The notes beneath the pieces were generated by a model. That model ran no database searches, was not told where the DNA came from, and saw only the letters and a program-made list of their open reading frames with translations. The position numbers and the translations under genes were made by a program. Below are positions 26,640 to 36,244 of a DNA stretch of 64,000 nucleotides, piece after piece (position 1 is the stretch's first letter; every line of letters begins with the position of its first letter). The DNA lies in NCBI GenBank assembly GCA_017983675.1, contig JAGOAZ010000008.1:54494-118493 (forward strand). Reading direction: 5' to 3'. This DNA comes from Fluviicola sp. (GTDB lineage: Bacteria; Bacteroidota; Bacteroidia; Flavobacteriales_D; Crocinitomicaceae).

Positions 26640-28121
26640 TTAGTGATTTTTTTCTGGAGATGCTGTTTTAGTCAATAAGGTCAACATGGATTTAATATCT
26701 ATGATTTTTAGTCCAAATACTAAAACTATCCAAACAGCGCCAAGCAATAAAATGAATGATAATGGACTAATTACTGTAGTTAATTCCACAAATAGTACAG
26801 AACCTAATCCTACTGATAAAAGCGCGAGTTTTGTCCAAGTAAAGCGGGCTAAACGATGTTTCATGTTGTACCTAACTTCCCAATATTGAAGTACCCCGAT
26901 TGTTAATTGAGATGAAAACAATGCGATCGCTGACCCAACAGCACCTAAACTCGGAACTAATAAGAAATTAAGTAGAATCATCGTAATCAGTCCTAACAAT
27001 GCAATTTGATTTAATTTTCGCATCGATTTATTTGCTGTCAATAAGGTGCCAAAAACAATTGTGAAACACATTGGAACAAAGGTCATGGAAAGAAAAATCC
27101 ACGAGTTATACGAATAGTAACTAACGTCTTTGTACAATAAATTAAAGATGATTTCTTTCAACCCTACAGTGAACGCAATCATTAACAAACCTCCTGAAAC
27201 AAGCAAATTCAATGCACTCGTCATAATGCCAGTAGTTGACAATTTTTCTTTCAATACGCGAGAAAATACGGGCAATAAAATACTCCCAAACAACACGCCA
27301 AACATCCAACAAGCATCTAATAATCGGAAACTCTGCACATAATATGCTACTTGCTGTTTCACTTGACCATCAGGAGATAACGAACCCAATAAAACGGTAT
27401 TCATCCTCACTGTGAGCATCATTAATATCACTAAAATTGCGTACGGAAATGATTGTCGGAAAATCGACCGGAAAAACACAAAGTTCCAGTGTAATTTTGG
27501 GAAAGCGACCAAACGCACATAAATAATGATGGCAGCAATTAATGAGAGCGTGGAAGATGTCACAAAAACAGTAATGAAAAGCGGCAATGTTATCGGTTCG
27601 ATAAACTGTCCGTACAACAACAAACATCCCAGTACAAAATAAACACTTCGTTCAATAACACTTAGTAACGCATCAAGACCAAACTTTAATAACCCTCCTG
27701 TGTAAGCACGCACATAATTGACTGATATGATATTGATTTGGTGAATGATTAATATCAATAAAATCCACATCCAATCCATAGAAATTTTTGTAGGAACTAT
27801 AAATTGTAACAGAACAAACATGCCAATAGAGAGGAGACAATAGGCCAAAACGAGCACGAGGCGCATTGTAAACAAACGATTGCTGTACTTTTGAATCATG
27901 TGCGGGTATTGCGCAATTAAACGCGTCATGTAATTGGTCATCCCCATATCCAAAATCATGGAAAACAAGAATGTAAAATCGAGCATTACTTGAAAAACCC
28001 CATAATCATCAGCTCCTAATACATTTTGCATGCGGATGTCGACCAAAAAAATTGTTGCTGGTTTTACGAGTAAATTGAGCAACAACGTAATGCCCAAACC
28101 TTTTAAAAAGAGTTTTTGCAT
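26640..28121 (-). CDS. Polysaccharide flippase-like membrane protein
   Basis: A 493-residue polytopic protein with about 14 hydrophobic segments, of the MATE/Wzx oligosaccharide-flippase superfamily type. The MQNVLGADDYGVFQVMLDF segment near the N-terminus resembles the start of many Wzx-like proteins. It would move lipid-linked sugar units across the inner membrane. It lies 1 bp after the FkbM gene and 19 bp before galE, so the three are probably one operon. The substrate is unknown. Confidence 0.85.
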   Translation of the reverse strand: MQKLFLKGLGITLLLNLLVKPATIFLVDIRMQNVLGADDYGVFQVMLDFTFLFSMILDMGMTNYMTRLIAQYPHMIQKYSNRLFTMRLVLVLAYCLLSIGMFVLLQFIVPTKISMDWMWILLILIIHQINIISVNYVRAYTGGLLKFGLDALLSVIERSVYFVLGCLLLYGQFIEPITLPLFITVFVTSSTLSLIAAIIIYVRLVAFPKLHWNFVFFRSIFRQSFPYAILVILMMLTVRMNTVLLGSLSPDGQVKQQVAYYVQSFRLLDACWMFGVLFGSILLPVFSRVLKEKLSTTGIMTSALNLLVSGGLLMIAFTVGLKEIIFNLLYKDVSYYSYNSWIFLSMTFVPMCFTIVFGTLLTANKSMRKLNQIALLGLITMILLNFLLVPSLGAVGSAIALFSSQLTIGVLQYWEVRYNMKHRLARFTWTKLALLSVGLGSVLFVELTTVISPLSFILLLGAVWIVLVFGLKIIDIKSMLTLLTKTASPEKNH

Positions 28122-28122
28122 A

Positions 28123-28854
28123 TCAATTTTTGTGCGAAAAAATGAAATTTTGAGTAGTATGAATTGTTGAATTAAATGGAATTAGTTGCTTGTTTTCACA
28201 AACATAAACAGCATAATTTAAACCCGTTAAAAAGTCAATACAACGCTTTCTGTTTTCATTATCCCATAATTCAGCATAAATAATTGGGTGTTGCTTTTCA
28301 AGGAGTTGTTCTGCACCTTTTAATGCAAAATACTCGAAATTTTCGACATCAATTTTTATACCTTGTATTTGTTGGTTTTCAAGTACATTATCCAATTTTT
28401 CAATTGCTACTTCTACTTCTTTCCCTTCGTTCCAATCAGAAATAGAATCGTGTTTGATGTGACTTAAACCTTGTTTAACCGTCTGTTTATCAAGTGGAAG
28501 TATCATTTTTGCTGTTCCTTTTTCTTCTCCTAAAGCAATCTCATGAATCGAAACATTTTTCAAGTGAAAAACGGAACATATTTTGTGTAAAACGCGGTGA
28601 TTTTCAGGCATTGGTTCAAATGAATGAATGGACGTGTTGGGTAATTTTTTGGCTAAATGTACCGTCATTATTCCCAAATTAGCTCCGATATCCAATACAG
28701 CACCTTTTCCGTCTTTCAGCATGGATAAAAAAAGGAAGAAATCATTTTCCTTTTTATCCAATTTCAACGTCCTGATTTTGTACATAGCAAACAGGTACAA
28801 ATACCTTTGTAAACCCAAAATTCGTTGAAGAAAATATTGAATGCTGTTTTTCAT
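28123..28854 (-). CDS. FkbM-family methyltransferase
   Basis: A 243-residue SAM-dependent methyltransferase. It has the VLDIGANLGIMTVHLA SAM-binding motif (about 55), SFEPMPENH as the second acidic motif, and the FkbM-type core IKIDVENFEYFALKGA (about 163). FkbM enzymes often O-methylate sugars in surface glycans. It sits directly upstream of the flippase and galE, so a glycan substrate is likely (inference from context). Confidence 0.9.
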   Translation of the reverse strand: MKNSIQYFLQRILGLQRYLYLFAMYKIRTLKLDKKENDFFLFLSMLKDGKGAVLDIGANLGIMTVHLAKKLPNTSIHSFEPMPENHRVLHKICSVFHLKNVSIHEIALGEEKGTAKMILPLDKQTVKQGLSHIKHDSISDWNEGKEVEVAIEKLDNVLENQQIQGIKIDVENFEYFALKGAEQLLEKQHPIIYAELWDNENRKRCIDFLTGLNYAVYVCENKQLIPFNSTIHTTQNFIFSHKN

Positions 28855-29006
28855 AGCGTGTACGCGAACGCGAAGTTAGAAAATCTTAGAAACTCAAGCT
28901 CTTAATTCACAACATTTTTGCGATTTAGTGTTGTTTTCGAGAAAAAAAATGGAGATTTTGCGTAAAATTCTCAATTCAACTCAAATCTTTGTACATTCGT
29001 GGCAGT

Positions 29007-30131
29007 ATGCGCATTGGGATAAATACTCGTTTTCTACTTTCAACTAAAATGGAGGGTTTTGGTTGGTACACGTTTGAAGTTGTCAAACGATTAGTACAAA
29101 ACCACCCAGAACATGAATTTGTTTTTTTCTTCGATCGCGCATATGACGAACGATTTATTTTCGCCAAAAACGTAACTCCAGTTGTATTATTCCCCCCTGC
29201 CCGACATCCATTCTTGTTTCTTTGGTGGTTTGAAATTTCAGTCAAAAAAGCATTGAAAAAACATAAAATAGATGTGTTTTTTTCGCCAGATGGATATGTC
29301 TCTCTAGGTGCTGCTACAAAACAAATAGCTGTTATTCACGATTTGAATTTTGAGCACAATCCTGCTGATATCCCTCCTGTTGCACGCTGGTATTTACGCC
29401 GTTATTTTCCAAAATTTGCACGGAAAGCGACTGCAATCATTACCGTTTCTGAGTTTTCAAAAAAAGATATTGTTGAAACCTATCGCACAGCACCCGATAA
29501 AATTACAGTTGCTTGGAATGGCGCTGCTACAGCATTTCAGCCGATTTCCGAGGAAAAAAAAGTAACAGTTAGAATACAATACAGCAATAAAAAACCTTAT
29601 TTTCTATTTGTTGGTGCGTTACATCCTCGGAAAAATTTACCCAATTTATTACGGGCGTTTCATGAGTTTTCACAAACAAATCAAGCAATAGATTTGATTA
29701 TTGCAGGAAGTGAACTTTGGAAAAACAACAGTTTTGACACCACATTTTTAACTGAAAAAACAAAACAACGCATTCATTTCACGGGTCATGTTCCTTTAGC
29801 AACATTAACTGATTTGATGGGTGCTGCTTACGCATTAGTTTATGTTCCTTATTTTGAGGGATTTGGCATACCTATGGTGGAAGCGATGCGGTGTGGTATT
29901 CCAATAATTGCTGGAAATAAGACCGCTTTACCTGAGGTAATTGGAGCTGCTGGATTGTTGGTTGATCCTCGTAACGTATCAGCTATAACAACACAAATGC
30001 ACGCTCTCGCAGACAACGATTCATTACACAAAGAGCTAAGTGAAAAGAGCTTGGAACGGAGTAAGTTGTTTTCGTGGGATGATTCTGCAGCAATCGTTTG
30101 GAAAAAGATCGAAGCAATTTACAATCAATAA
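29007..30131 (+). CDS. GT4-type glycosyltransferase
   Basis: The start is taken at the ATG at 29007 (MRIGINTRF); the longer frame from 28989 begins with TTG. The 374-residue GT-B enzyme has an N-terminal acceptor domain, a HDLNFEH motif (about 110), and a C-terminal nucleotide-sugar domain with FVGALHPRKNL (about 200) and the retaining EGFGIPMVEAM motif (E-x7-E, about 285). It is divergent from the FkbM-flippase-galE genes and probably helps build the same glycan. The donor and acceptor are unknown. Confidence 0.93.
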   Translation: MRIGINTRFLLSTKMEGFGWYTFEVVKRLVQNHPEHEFVFFFDRAYDERFIFAKNVTPVVLFPPARHPFLFLWWFEISVKKALKKHKIDVFFSPDGYVSLGAATKQIAVIHDLNFEHNPADIPPVARWYLRRYFPKFARKATAIITVSEFSKKDIVETYRTAPDKITVAWNGAATAFQPISEEKKVTVRIQYSNKKPYFLFVGALHPRKNLPNLLRAFHEFSQTNQAIDLIIAGSELWKNNSFDTTFLTEKTKQRIHFTGHVPLATLTDLMGAAYALVYVPYFEGFGIPMVEAMRCGIPIIAGNKTALPEVIGAAGLLVDPRNVSAITTQMHALADNDSLHKELSEKSLERSKLFSWDDSAAIVWKKIEAIYNQ

Positions 30132-30132
30132 T

Positions 30133-31380
30133 TTATTTTTCGAGTTCGTTATCACGAAACGCTGAAGGAATCAACGTTGGAATGATTTTGAGGACAATTG
30201 GCAATAAAAGTGCCCCTCCTGGCAGTAAAAAAATAGCTAACGCAGGCATTGATTTGGCAATATCTAAGAATTGCGTTTTAACTTTTTCCTTTTCTTCTTT
30301 GGTCAGTTCTTCCGCTGTTGATTTACGTATCAAGGCAACTAATTCTTTGCTTTGCTTTAATTCGACAGCTAATTTTTCTTTGTTGCGCCCTAATATTTTT
30401 ATCCAACGTTTAGACACATTCGTCACCATCAATTCAACCGTATTTGCATCTTTTAAATAACCCACTTGTTTGTGGTTTTCAAGTACAAATTGTTGTGCCA
30501 TGATCACCGCTTGATTTAAATCTTCTTGCGAAAGATCTAACCAGATTCTAAGCTCTTCTAAAAATTCTTTTTCAGCCGTACGCGCATCGTGATTTGCATA
30601 AATCGTCAACGAAGACAAATCCAATAAATAACGTTTAAAATTCCAAGATGGAATTAATTCAGCATCTAATTCATTCAATGAAGTACCATTTTTCAAACGT
30701 AACTTGACCAATTCACGTTCATCATGATCCAAGTCAGCTGAAACTAAAAATGCATCAAACAAAGCTTTTTCACTTTCTTCGATTTTTCCATCAGAATATG
30801 CTGAAAGTGAAATGATTGAAAGCGCTAAAACAGCTAACGATTGATAATCGACCGCAGTGTTTTCTGCTTTTAAATGTTCTTCAAAAAGAAGTATATCCAA
30901 ATAAATAAACGCATTATTGAATAAACCTGCCCATGATTTCGTGTTTCTCAATTGTACTTGTGCGTCCGTTCTTTTTGCTAAAATGCGCTCCAATTTTTCG
31001 CTTTTTGACTCTTTGAACAGGTATCCTAAAAAAGAACCTAAGGATTGTACGCGGTGATGCTTGTAAAAACGATACAACGTTTCGATGAAATTTGTTTGGT
31101 CAAATTTCTTGGTGTCATTGAAATTACAATACGTAAACAACAGCGATTCGAACAACAAAACTGTCAGCTTTTCATCATGCGTCCAATTGCTTTGTTTTAA
31201 CGCTTTTCCAATTATTAAACGAGAAGGATAGCCATAAACAATCCCTGATTGTACTAAAAAATGATGATTGAACTGTGCGCTAGTCATAGCACTTGGTCGT
31301 TCAACTTGCGTAATTAGTTCCCCCTTCTCAACTAACGTTAAGTACTTAGCAATCCAACCTTTAGAACCAGGAGCAATCAT
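30133..31380 (-). CDS. LETM1-related protein with TerB-like region
   Basis: A 415-residue protein seen across Bacteroidota. The middle (about 185-250, ALSIISLSAYSDGKIEESEK, DHDERELVKL) resembles a TerB-like helical domain. The C-terminus (about 370-410, SMPALAIFLLPGGALLLPIV, KIIPTLIPSAF) matches the LETM1-like membrane-insertion region of mitochondrial cation carriers. NCBI-style naming of similar proteins refers to biofilm association, but the biochemical role is unproven. It lies downstream of infB, separated by a terminator, and converges with the GT4 gene with a 1-bp gap. Confidence 0.8.
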   Translation of the reverse strand: MIAPGSKGWIAKYLTLVEKGELITQVERPSAMTSAQFNHHFLVQSGIVYGYPSRLIIGKALKQSNWTHDEKLTVLLFESLLFTYCNFNDTKKFDQTNFIETLYRFYKHHRVQSLGSFLGYLFKESKSEKLERILAKRTDAQVQLRNTKSWAGLFNNAFIYLDILLFEEHLKAENTAVDYQSLAVLALSIISLSAYSDGKIEESEKALFDAFLVSADLDHDERELVKLRLKNGTSLNELDAELIPSWNFKRYLLDLSSLTIYANHDARTAEKEFLEELRIWLDLSQEDLNQAVIMAQQFVLENHKQVGYLKDANTVELMVTNVSKRWIKILGRNKEKLAVELKQSKELVALIRKSTAEELTKEEKEKVKTQFLDIAKSMPALAIFLLPGGALLLPIVLKIIPTLIPSAFRDNELEK

Positions 31381-31431
31381 TTGATAAAGTTAGGGAATAT
31401 TGTTGTTACGATAAAACTTATTTTGATGTCG

Positions 31432-31463
31432 AAAAAAAACCCCGACAAAATTGCCAGGGTTTT
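31432..31463 (-). terminator. infB terminator
   Basis: On the minus strand AAAACCC and GGGTTTT form the base of an 11-bp hairpin with two G-T pairs, followed by a run of eight T. It lies about 17 bp after the infB stop and ends the rimP-nusA-infB operon. Confidence 0.85.
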
Positions 31464-31479
31464 AATAATATGATGTTGA

Positions 31480-34350
31480 TTACAATTTTCTAGCAACCTC
31501 TACTTCTTCGTAGGCTTCAACTAAATCGCCAATCTTGATATCATTAAATTTATCAATGTTCAAACCACATTCGTAGTTATTTTTCACCTCACGCACATCG
31601 TCTTTAAATCGTTTCAACGAACCTAACGTACCTGAATGAATAACAATACCATCGCGAATAACACGGATTTTTGATGAACGTTTGATGATACCATCCAAGA
31701 CATAACATCCTGCAATTGTACCCACTTTCGTGATATCAAACGTTTCACGGATTTCAGCAGTACCGATAACTTTTTCTTCGATATCTGGAGAAAGCATTCC
31801 TTCCATCGCAGCTTTCAATTCCTCGATTGCTTTGTAGATGACAGAATATAATCGGATATCAATTTGTTCATTTTCAGCTAATTTACGTGCTGCAACTGAT
31901 GGTCTAACTTGGAATCCAACAATGATTGCTTCAGAAGCTGCTGCCAAGTTAACATCCGCTTCAGTAATCGCACCGACACCTTTGTGAACGATATTGATTT
32001 GAATTTCTTCTGTAGATAAACGTAACAATGAATCGGACAATGCTTCGATAGAACCATCCACGTCACCTTTAACAATTAAGTTCAATTCCTTGAAGTCTCC
32101 AATTGCTAAACGACGACCGATTTCATCCAATGTAATGTGTTTGTTCGTACGTAAACCTTGTTCTCTGTATAATTGTTCTCTTTTCGATGCAATTGATTTT
32201 GCTTCACGCTCATCATCCATTACATGGAATGTATCACCTGCTGAAGGTGCTCCATTGATACCTAAAACGGCAACTGGTTGTGCTGGACCCGCTTCTTTCA
32301 AAGCTACTCCATGTTCATCGTGCATTGCACGAACACGTCCGTAATTTCTTCCAACTAAGATAACATCACCAACACGCATTGTACCAGCTTGTACTAACAT
32401 GTTTGTTACGTATCCTTTTCCTTTATCTAATGACGATTCAACTACTGTTCCAATAGCATTTTTAGCTGGATTTGCACGTAAATTTAAAATCTCCGCTTCC
32501 AACAATACTTTTTCCAAAAGCTCATCAATATTCAAGTTCTGTTTTGCAGAAATTTCTTGACATTGGTATTTTCCACCCCATTCTTCAACAAGAATATTCA
32601 TTGCAGAAAGTTGTTCACGAATTTTATCGGGACTCGCTCCAGCTTTGTCAATTTTGTTGATTGCGAATACCATTGGTACTCCTGCTGCTTGCGCATGGGA
32701 AATTGCTTCTTTTGTTTGTGGCATGACGTCATCATCTGCTGCTACAATAATAATAGCAACGTCTGTAATTTGAGCACCTCTGGCACGCATTGCGGTAAAC
32801 GCTTCGTGACCAGGAGTATCTAAGAACGTCATTTTACGACCATCTTTTAATGTTACAGAGTACGCACCAATGTGCTGCGTAATTCCCCCAGCCTCACCTG
32901 CGGTAACATTTGCATTTCTAATTTTATCTAATAATGACGTTTTACCGTGGTCAACGTGACCCATTACTGTGATAATTGGAGGACGAGCTATTAAATCTTC
33001 TTCTTTGTCCTCAATTTCTGGAATAGCATCTTGAACTTCAGCAGAAACAAATTCTGTTTCAAATCCGAATTCTTCCGCAACTATTTGTATCGTTTCAGCA
33101 TCCAAACGTTGATTGATTGATGCGAAGATACCCAATGACATACATGCAGAAATAACTTGAGTAGGAGAAACATTCATCATACTTGCAAGCTCAGAAACGG
33201 TAACAAATTCTGTTAGTTTCAAGATTCCTTCTGCCATTTCAGCAGCCATTTGCTCTTGTTCACGACGTGTTGCACGATCATCTCGTTTTGCACGACGATT
33301 TTTTGAAGCTTTTGATTTACCTCCTGAAGAAGATAAACGAGCTAATGTATCTTTGATTTCTTTTTGAATGTCTCTTTCTGTCGGCGCCGTTTTTTCAACT
33401 TTCCCTTTGTTAAATCCACCACCTGGGCGATTGTTTCCTGGACCACCACCAGGGCGATTATTTCCTGGACCGCCGCCTGGACGATTGTTTCCTGGGCCGT
33501 TATTCGGACGTTGACCAGCTTGTGCTGTTCCTGGAGTTTGACCACCTGGCGCATCTTTTTTAATGCGTTTGCGTTTCTTACGGTCATCACCTGGACGAGA
33601 AGAACCAACTGATTTTGGTTTTTCAACTGGTAATTCAATTCTTCCTAAAACTGTTGGACCTGTTAATTTACGCGATTCAACACGAATCGTTTCAATTTCC
33701 TTAGGAGCATCAGCTTTTGGAGTTTCTGCTACCTCTACAACTGGAGCAACTGGCGTTGGTGGAGGTGTTACAGCTTTTGGATACTCCGATTTGTCAATCG
33801 GACCAGCCTGTTTGTTGCGTTTATCAGGACGAGTTTTTGTGTTTAACTTATCCAAATCAATTTTACCAACAACTTGAATACCAGCATTATTATCTGCTGA
33901 TTTATCGGCAACAACCGGTGTCGGTTTTTCAGCGACAACAGGTTCTTCAACTACTTTTACTGGTTCAATTGGAGTCACCTCCTCTTTCGCTACAACCGGT
34001 GTTGGTTCTGGTTTTACAACAACTACTTCTTCCACTTTTGGTGCAGGAGGTGGTGTGTTTTCAACGACAGAAGCTACTTCAACTTCTTCTTGTTCGTCTT
34101 CACCTTTGATATCACGAAGAGTGATTGTTTCACGTTTTTCACGTTTTACTGCAGTCAACTTTGATTGCTCTTTTAAGTTTTGGTCTGCAGCAAATTGAGT
34201 ACGAAGCATATCGTACTGCTCTGGCTCCAATTTGGTATTCGGATTTGAGTCAATAGCAAGCCCTTTCGAGCCTAAAAACTCGACTATTGTGGCGATTCCC
34301 ACATTTAACTCTCCCGCTGCTTTGCCTAAACGCTGTGTTTTACCGGCCAT
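31480..34350 (-). CDS. infB: Translation initiation factor IF-2
   Basis: A GTPase that places initiator tRNA on the ribosome. The 956-residue protein has a short N-terminal IF2-N helix (AGKTQRLGKAAGELNV), a long low-complexity linker (about 55-380, Pro/Val/Glu-rich, then three GPGNNRPGG units), and a second IF2-N domain (about 385). The GTPase core follows with GHVDHGKTSLLD (about 462), DTPGHEAF and NKIDKAGA, then the C-terminal initiator-tRNA-binding domains. It is separated from nusA by 120 bp containing a hairpin, and has its own AAGGAG ribosome site. Confidence 0.98.
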   Translation of the reverse strand: MAGKTQRLGKAAGELNVGIATIVEFLGSKGLAIDSNPNTKLEPEQYDMLRTQFAADQNLKEQSKLTAVKREKRETITLRDIKGEDEQEEVEVASVVENTPPPAPKVEEVVVVKPEPTPVVAKEEVTPIEPVKVVEEPVVAEKPTPVVADKSADNNAGIQVVGKIDLDKLNTKTRPDKRNKQAGPIDKSEYPKAVTPPPTPVAPVVEVAETPKADAPKEIETIRVESRKLTGPTVLGRIELPVEKPKSVGSSRPGDDRKKRKRIKKDAPGGQTPGTAQAGQRPNNGPGNNRPGGGPGNNRPGGGPGNNRPGGGFNKGKVEKTAPTERDIQKEIKDTLARLSSSGGKSKASKNRRAKRDDRATRREQEQMAAEMAEGILKLTEFVTVSELASMMNVSPTQVISACMSLGIFASINQRLDAETIQIVAEEFGFETEFVSAEVQDAIPEIEDKEEDLIARPPIITVMGHVDHGKTSLLDKIRNANVTAGEAGGITQHIGAYSVTLKDGRKMTFLDTPGHEAFTAMRARGAQITDVAIIIVAADDDVMPQTKEAISHAQAAGVPMVFAINKIDKAGASPDKIREQLSAMNILVEEWGGKYQCQEISAKQNLNIDELLEKVLLEAEILNLRANPAKNAIGTVVESSLDKGKGYVTNMLVQAGTMRVGDVILVGRNYGRVRAMHDEHGVALKEAGPAQPVAVLGINGAPSAGDTFHVMDDEREAKSIASKREQLYREQGLRTNKHITLDEIGRRLAIGDFKELNLIVKGDVDGSIEALSDSLLRLSTEEIQINIVHKGVGAITEADVNLAAASEAIIVGFQVRPSVAARKLAENEQIDIRLYSVIYKAIEELKAAMEGMLSPDIEEKVIGTAEIRETFDITKVGTIAGCYVLDGIIKRSSKIRVIRDGIVIHSGTLGSLKRFKDDVREVKNNYECGLNIDKFNDIKIGDLVEAYEEVEVARKL
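33418..33502 (-). repeat. Tandem 27-bp repeats in the infB linker
   Basis: Three imperfect copies of a 27-bp unit (encoding GPGNNRPGG) lie head to tail inside the infB N-terminal linker. They encode a disordered spacer. Copy number may vary between strains because the units are nearly identical. Confidence 0.85.
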
Positions 34351-34358
34351 ATATTTTG

Positions 34359-34364
34359 CTCCTT
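34359..34364 (-). promoter_or_regulatory. Strong Shine-Dalgarno site of infB
   Basis: AAGGAG lies 8 nt before the infB ATG. This is notable because most genes in this window, as is usual in Bacteroidota, lack a clear Shine-Dalgarno sequence. Confidence 0.7.
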
Positions 34365-34431
34365 GTTAATAATCAGTACCTTAATACTGGTAATTTATTG
34401 ATAAAGATAGTAAGTTGTTGATTATGTTGCT

Positions 34432-34465
34432 AAAAAATCGGTCAAGTAATTACTTCACCGATTTT
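34432..34465 (-). terminator. Terminator-like hairpin between nusA and infB
   Basis: On the minus strand a 9-bp stem (AAAATCGGT with ACCGATTTT), one C-C mismatch on the plus strand (G-G on the minus), and an inner AAGTAA/TTACTT palindrome are followed by a run of T. It begins about 5 nt after the nusA stop. It could terminate part of the transcripts before infB. Confidence 0.75.
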
Positions 34466-34470
34466 ATCTT

Positions 34471-35706
34471 TTATTCGAATTCTGAACGAAGAATCTTCAT
34501 GACTTCCTCAATCGTTTCTTCTTCTAAGTCTGTTCGTTGTGCTAATTCAGTTACTGAAATTTCCAATACCGATTTTGCAGTATCACAACCGATTGCTTTC
34601 AACTCATCTAAGATCCAGCTATCGATTTCATCTGCAAATTCTTCTAAATCGACATCTTCTGCATCAGCTTCACCATCACGGTAAACATCAATTTCGTATC
34701 CTGTTAATTTCCCTGCTAAGCGAATGTTATATCCTCCTTTACCAATCGCCAATGACACTTGGTCTGGTTTCAAATAAACACTTGCACGTTTATCTTCTTC
34801 TGAAATATCAACACTTGTGATTTTCGCAGGCGATAATGCGCGTTGAATTAATAATACCGGATTATTTGTATAATTGATTACGTCGATGTTTTCATTTCTC
34901 AATTCACGAACAATTCCGTGGATACGAGAACCTTTCATTCCGACACATGCACCAACTGGATCAATACGGTCATCATACGACTCAACAGCAACTTTTGCAC
35001 GCTCTCCTGGTTCACGCACGATACGTTTGATCGTAATTAAACCATCAAAAACCTCAGGCACTTCCAATTCGAATAAACGCTCTAAGAACTCAGGCGCAAT
35101 ACGCGAAAGGATAATAACTGGTGAACTGTTGCGCATGTCTACTTTCGAAACAACTGCACGAACAGATTCGCCTTTTTTGAAATAATCTGAAGGAATTTGT
35201 TCCGATTTTGGTAAAATCAATTCATTGTTTTCGTCATCCAAAACCATGATTTCTTTCTTCCAAACTTGGTAAACTTCACCAGTAATAATTTCGCCAATAC
35301 GCTCTTTGTATTTTTTGTACAAATGATCTTTCTCTAATTCTAAAATACGAGAAATCAAATTCTGACGTAATGAAAGAATGTTTCGTCGACCAAAGTCAGC
35401 AAAACGAAATTCTTCCGAAACTTCTTCACCAATTTCAAAATCAGGTTCAATTTTAATTGCGTCTGAATAAGCAATTTCAGTGTTCGTATCTTCTACCTCA
35501 CCATCTGCTACGATTTCCTTATTAACGAAAATCTGAACGTCTCCTTTATCAATGTTAACAATCACATCGATGTGCTCGTCAGTGTTGAATTTCTTTTTCA
35601 ACATGGCACGGAACACATCTTCAAGAACGTGTTGCATCGTTTGTTTGTCGATGCTTTTTAGTTCTTTAAATTCTGAAAACGAGTCTACTAATTCCAAGCT
35701 GTTCAT
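34471..35706 (-). CDS. nusA: Transcription termination/antitermination factor NusA
   Basis: Binds RNA polymerase and nascent RNA to control pausing, termination and antitermination. The 411-residue protein has the N-terminal polymerase-binding domain (1-125), an S1 domain (about 135-200, GEIITGEVYQVWKKEI) and two KH domains (about 230-345, GACVGMKGSRIHGIVREL and LAIGKGGYNIRLAGKLTG). It ends in a short acidic tail without the repeated AR domains of E. coli NusA. It is the middle gene of rimP-nusA-infB, with terminator-like hairpins both upstream of rimP and downstream of nusA. Confidence 0.97.
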   Translation of the reverse strand: MNSLELVDSFSEFKELKSIDKQTMQHVLEDVFRAMLKKKFNTDEHIDVIVNIDKGDVQIFVNKEIVADGEVEDTNTEIAYSDAIKIEPDFEIGEEVSEEFRFADFGRRNILSLRQNLISRILELEKDHLYKKYKERIGEIITGEVYQVWKKEIMVLDDENNELILPKSEQIPSDYFKKGESVRAVVSKVDMRNSSPVIILSRIAPEFLERLFELEVPEVFDGLITIKRIVREPGERAKVAVESYDDRIDPVGACVGMKGSRIHGIVRELRNENIDVINYTNNPVLLIQRALSPAKITSVDISEEDKRASVYLKPDQVSLAIGKGGYNIRLAGKLTGYEIDVYRDGEADAEDVDLEEFADEIDSWILDELKAIGCDTAKSVLEISVTELAQRTDLEEETIEEVMKILRSEFE

Positions 35707-35712
35707 AGCTTT

Positions 35713-36189
35713 CTATTTAAATGTAATAACAATTCTTGCTTCGCTAATATCACTAAATGCAATTGATTCCGTGATAACAACTAATTCTTTTTTCTTTTTA
35801 CCTTCTATTTGCTGTTTTTCGGAACGCTCCAAAACAATTCCTTGTTCTGAAACAGCAACTAACGTTCCTGTTGTTTTTTCTTTGTTTTTCAATTTGACAT
35901 CCAAGCCTCTACCAATGTTCTTTACATATTGTGCATGAACGCGTAAAGGTTTGTCCAATCCAGCAGAGGAAACGTGCAATTCAAAATCAACTTCTTCTCG
36001 GTCTAAATTGTGTTCGATATTTCTAGACACCGACATACAATCCTCAATCGACACATTGCCCTCTGTTTTGTCCAATTCTAAACGAATAACAAAAGAAGAG
36101 CTTATCGTCAATTCAACAATGAATAATTTATCATCGCGTTCTTGAATACGCTCTTCAGCCAATGTCCGTACTAGTTGTTTTGTAATCAT
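35713..36189 (-). CDS. rimP: Ribosome maturation factor RimP
   Basis: A 158-residue assembly factor for the 30S subunit. It is recognised by its position before nusA-infB and by the motifs SVEDC-like NVSIEDCMSVSRNIEHNL and VSSAGLDKPLR. It starts the operon and ends 6 bp before nusA. Its mRNA leader, from the promoter at 36245-36274, would be only about 50 nt and contains a terminator-like hairpin. Confidence 0.95.
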   Translation of the reverse strand: MITKQLVRTLAEERIQERDDKLFIVELTISSSFVIRLELDKTEGNVSIEDCMSVSRNIEHNLDREEVDFELHVSSAGLDKPLRVHAQYVKNIGRGLDVKLKNKEKTTGTLVAVSEQGIVLERSEKQQIEGKKKKELVVITESIAFSDISEARIVITFK

Positions 36190-36197
36190 ACTTTCAT

Positions 36198-36222
36198 AAA
36201 AAGAGGGGACTTGCGTCCCCTC
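36198..36222 (-). terminator. Terminator-like hairpin in the rimP leader (possible attenuator)
   Basis: On the minus strand a perfect 8-bp stem GAGGGGAC/GTCCCCTC is capped by a GCAA (GNRA) tetraloop and followed by five T, ending 9 nt before the rimP ATG. No minus-strand gene lies upstream that would need terminating, so it is placed to act in the rimP-nusA-infB leader itself. That role is inference. Confidence 0.75.
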
Positions 36223-36244
36223 ATCCCTTTACCAAAATGTGGTA

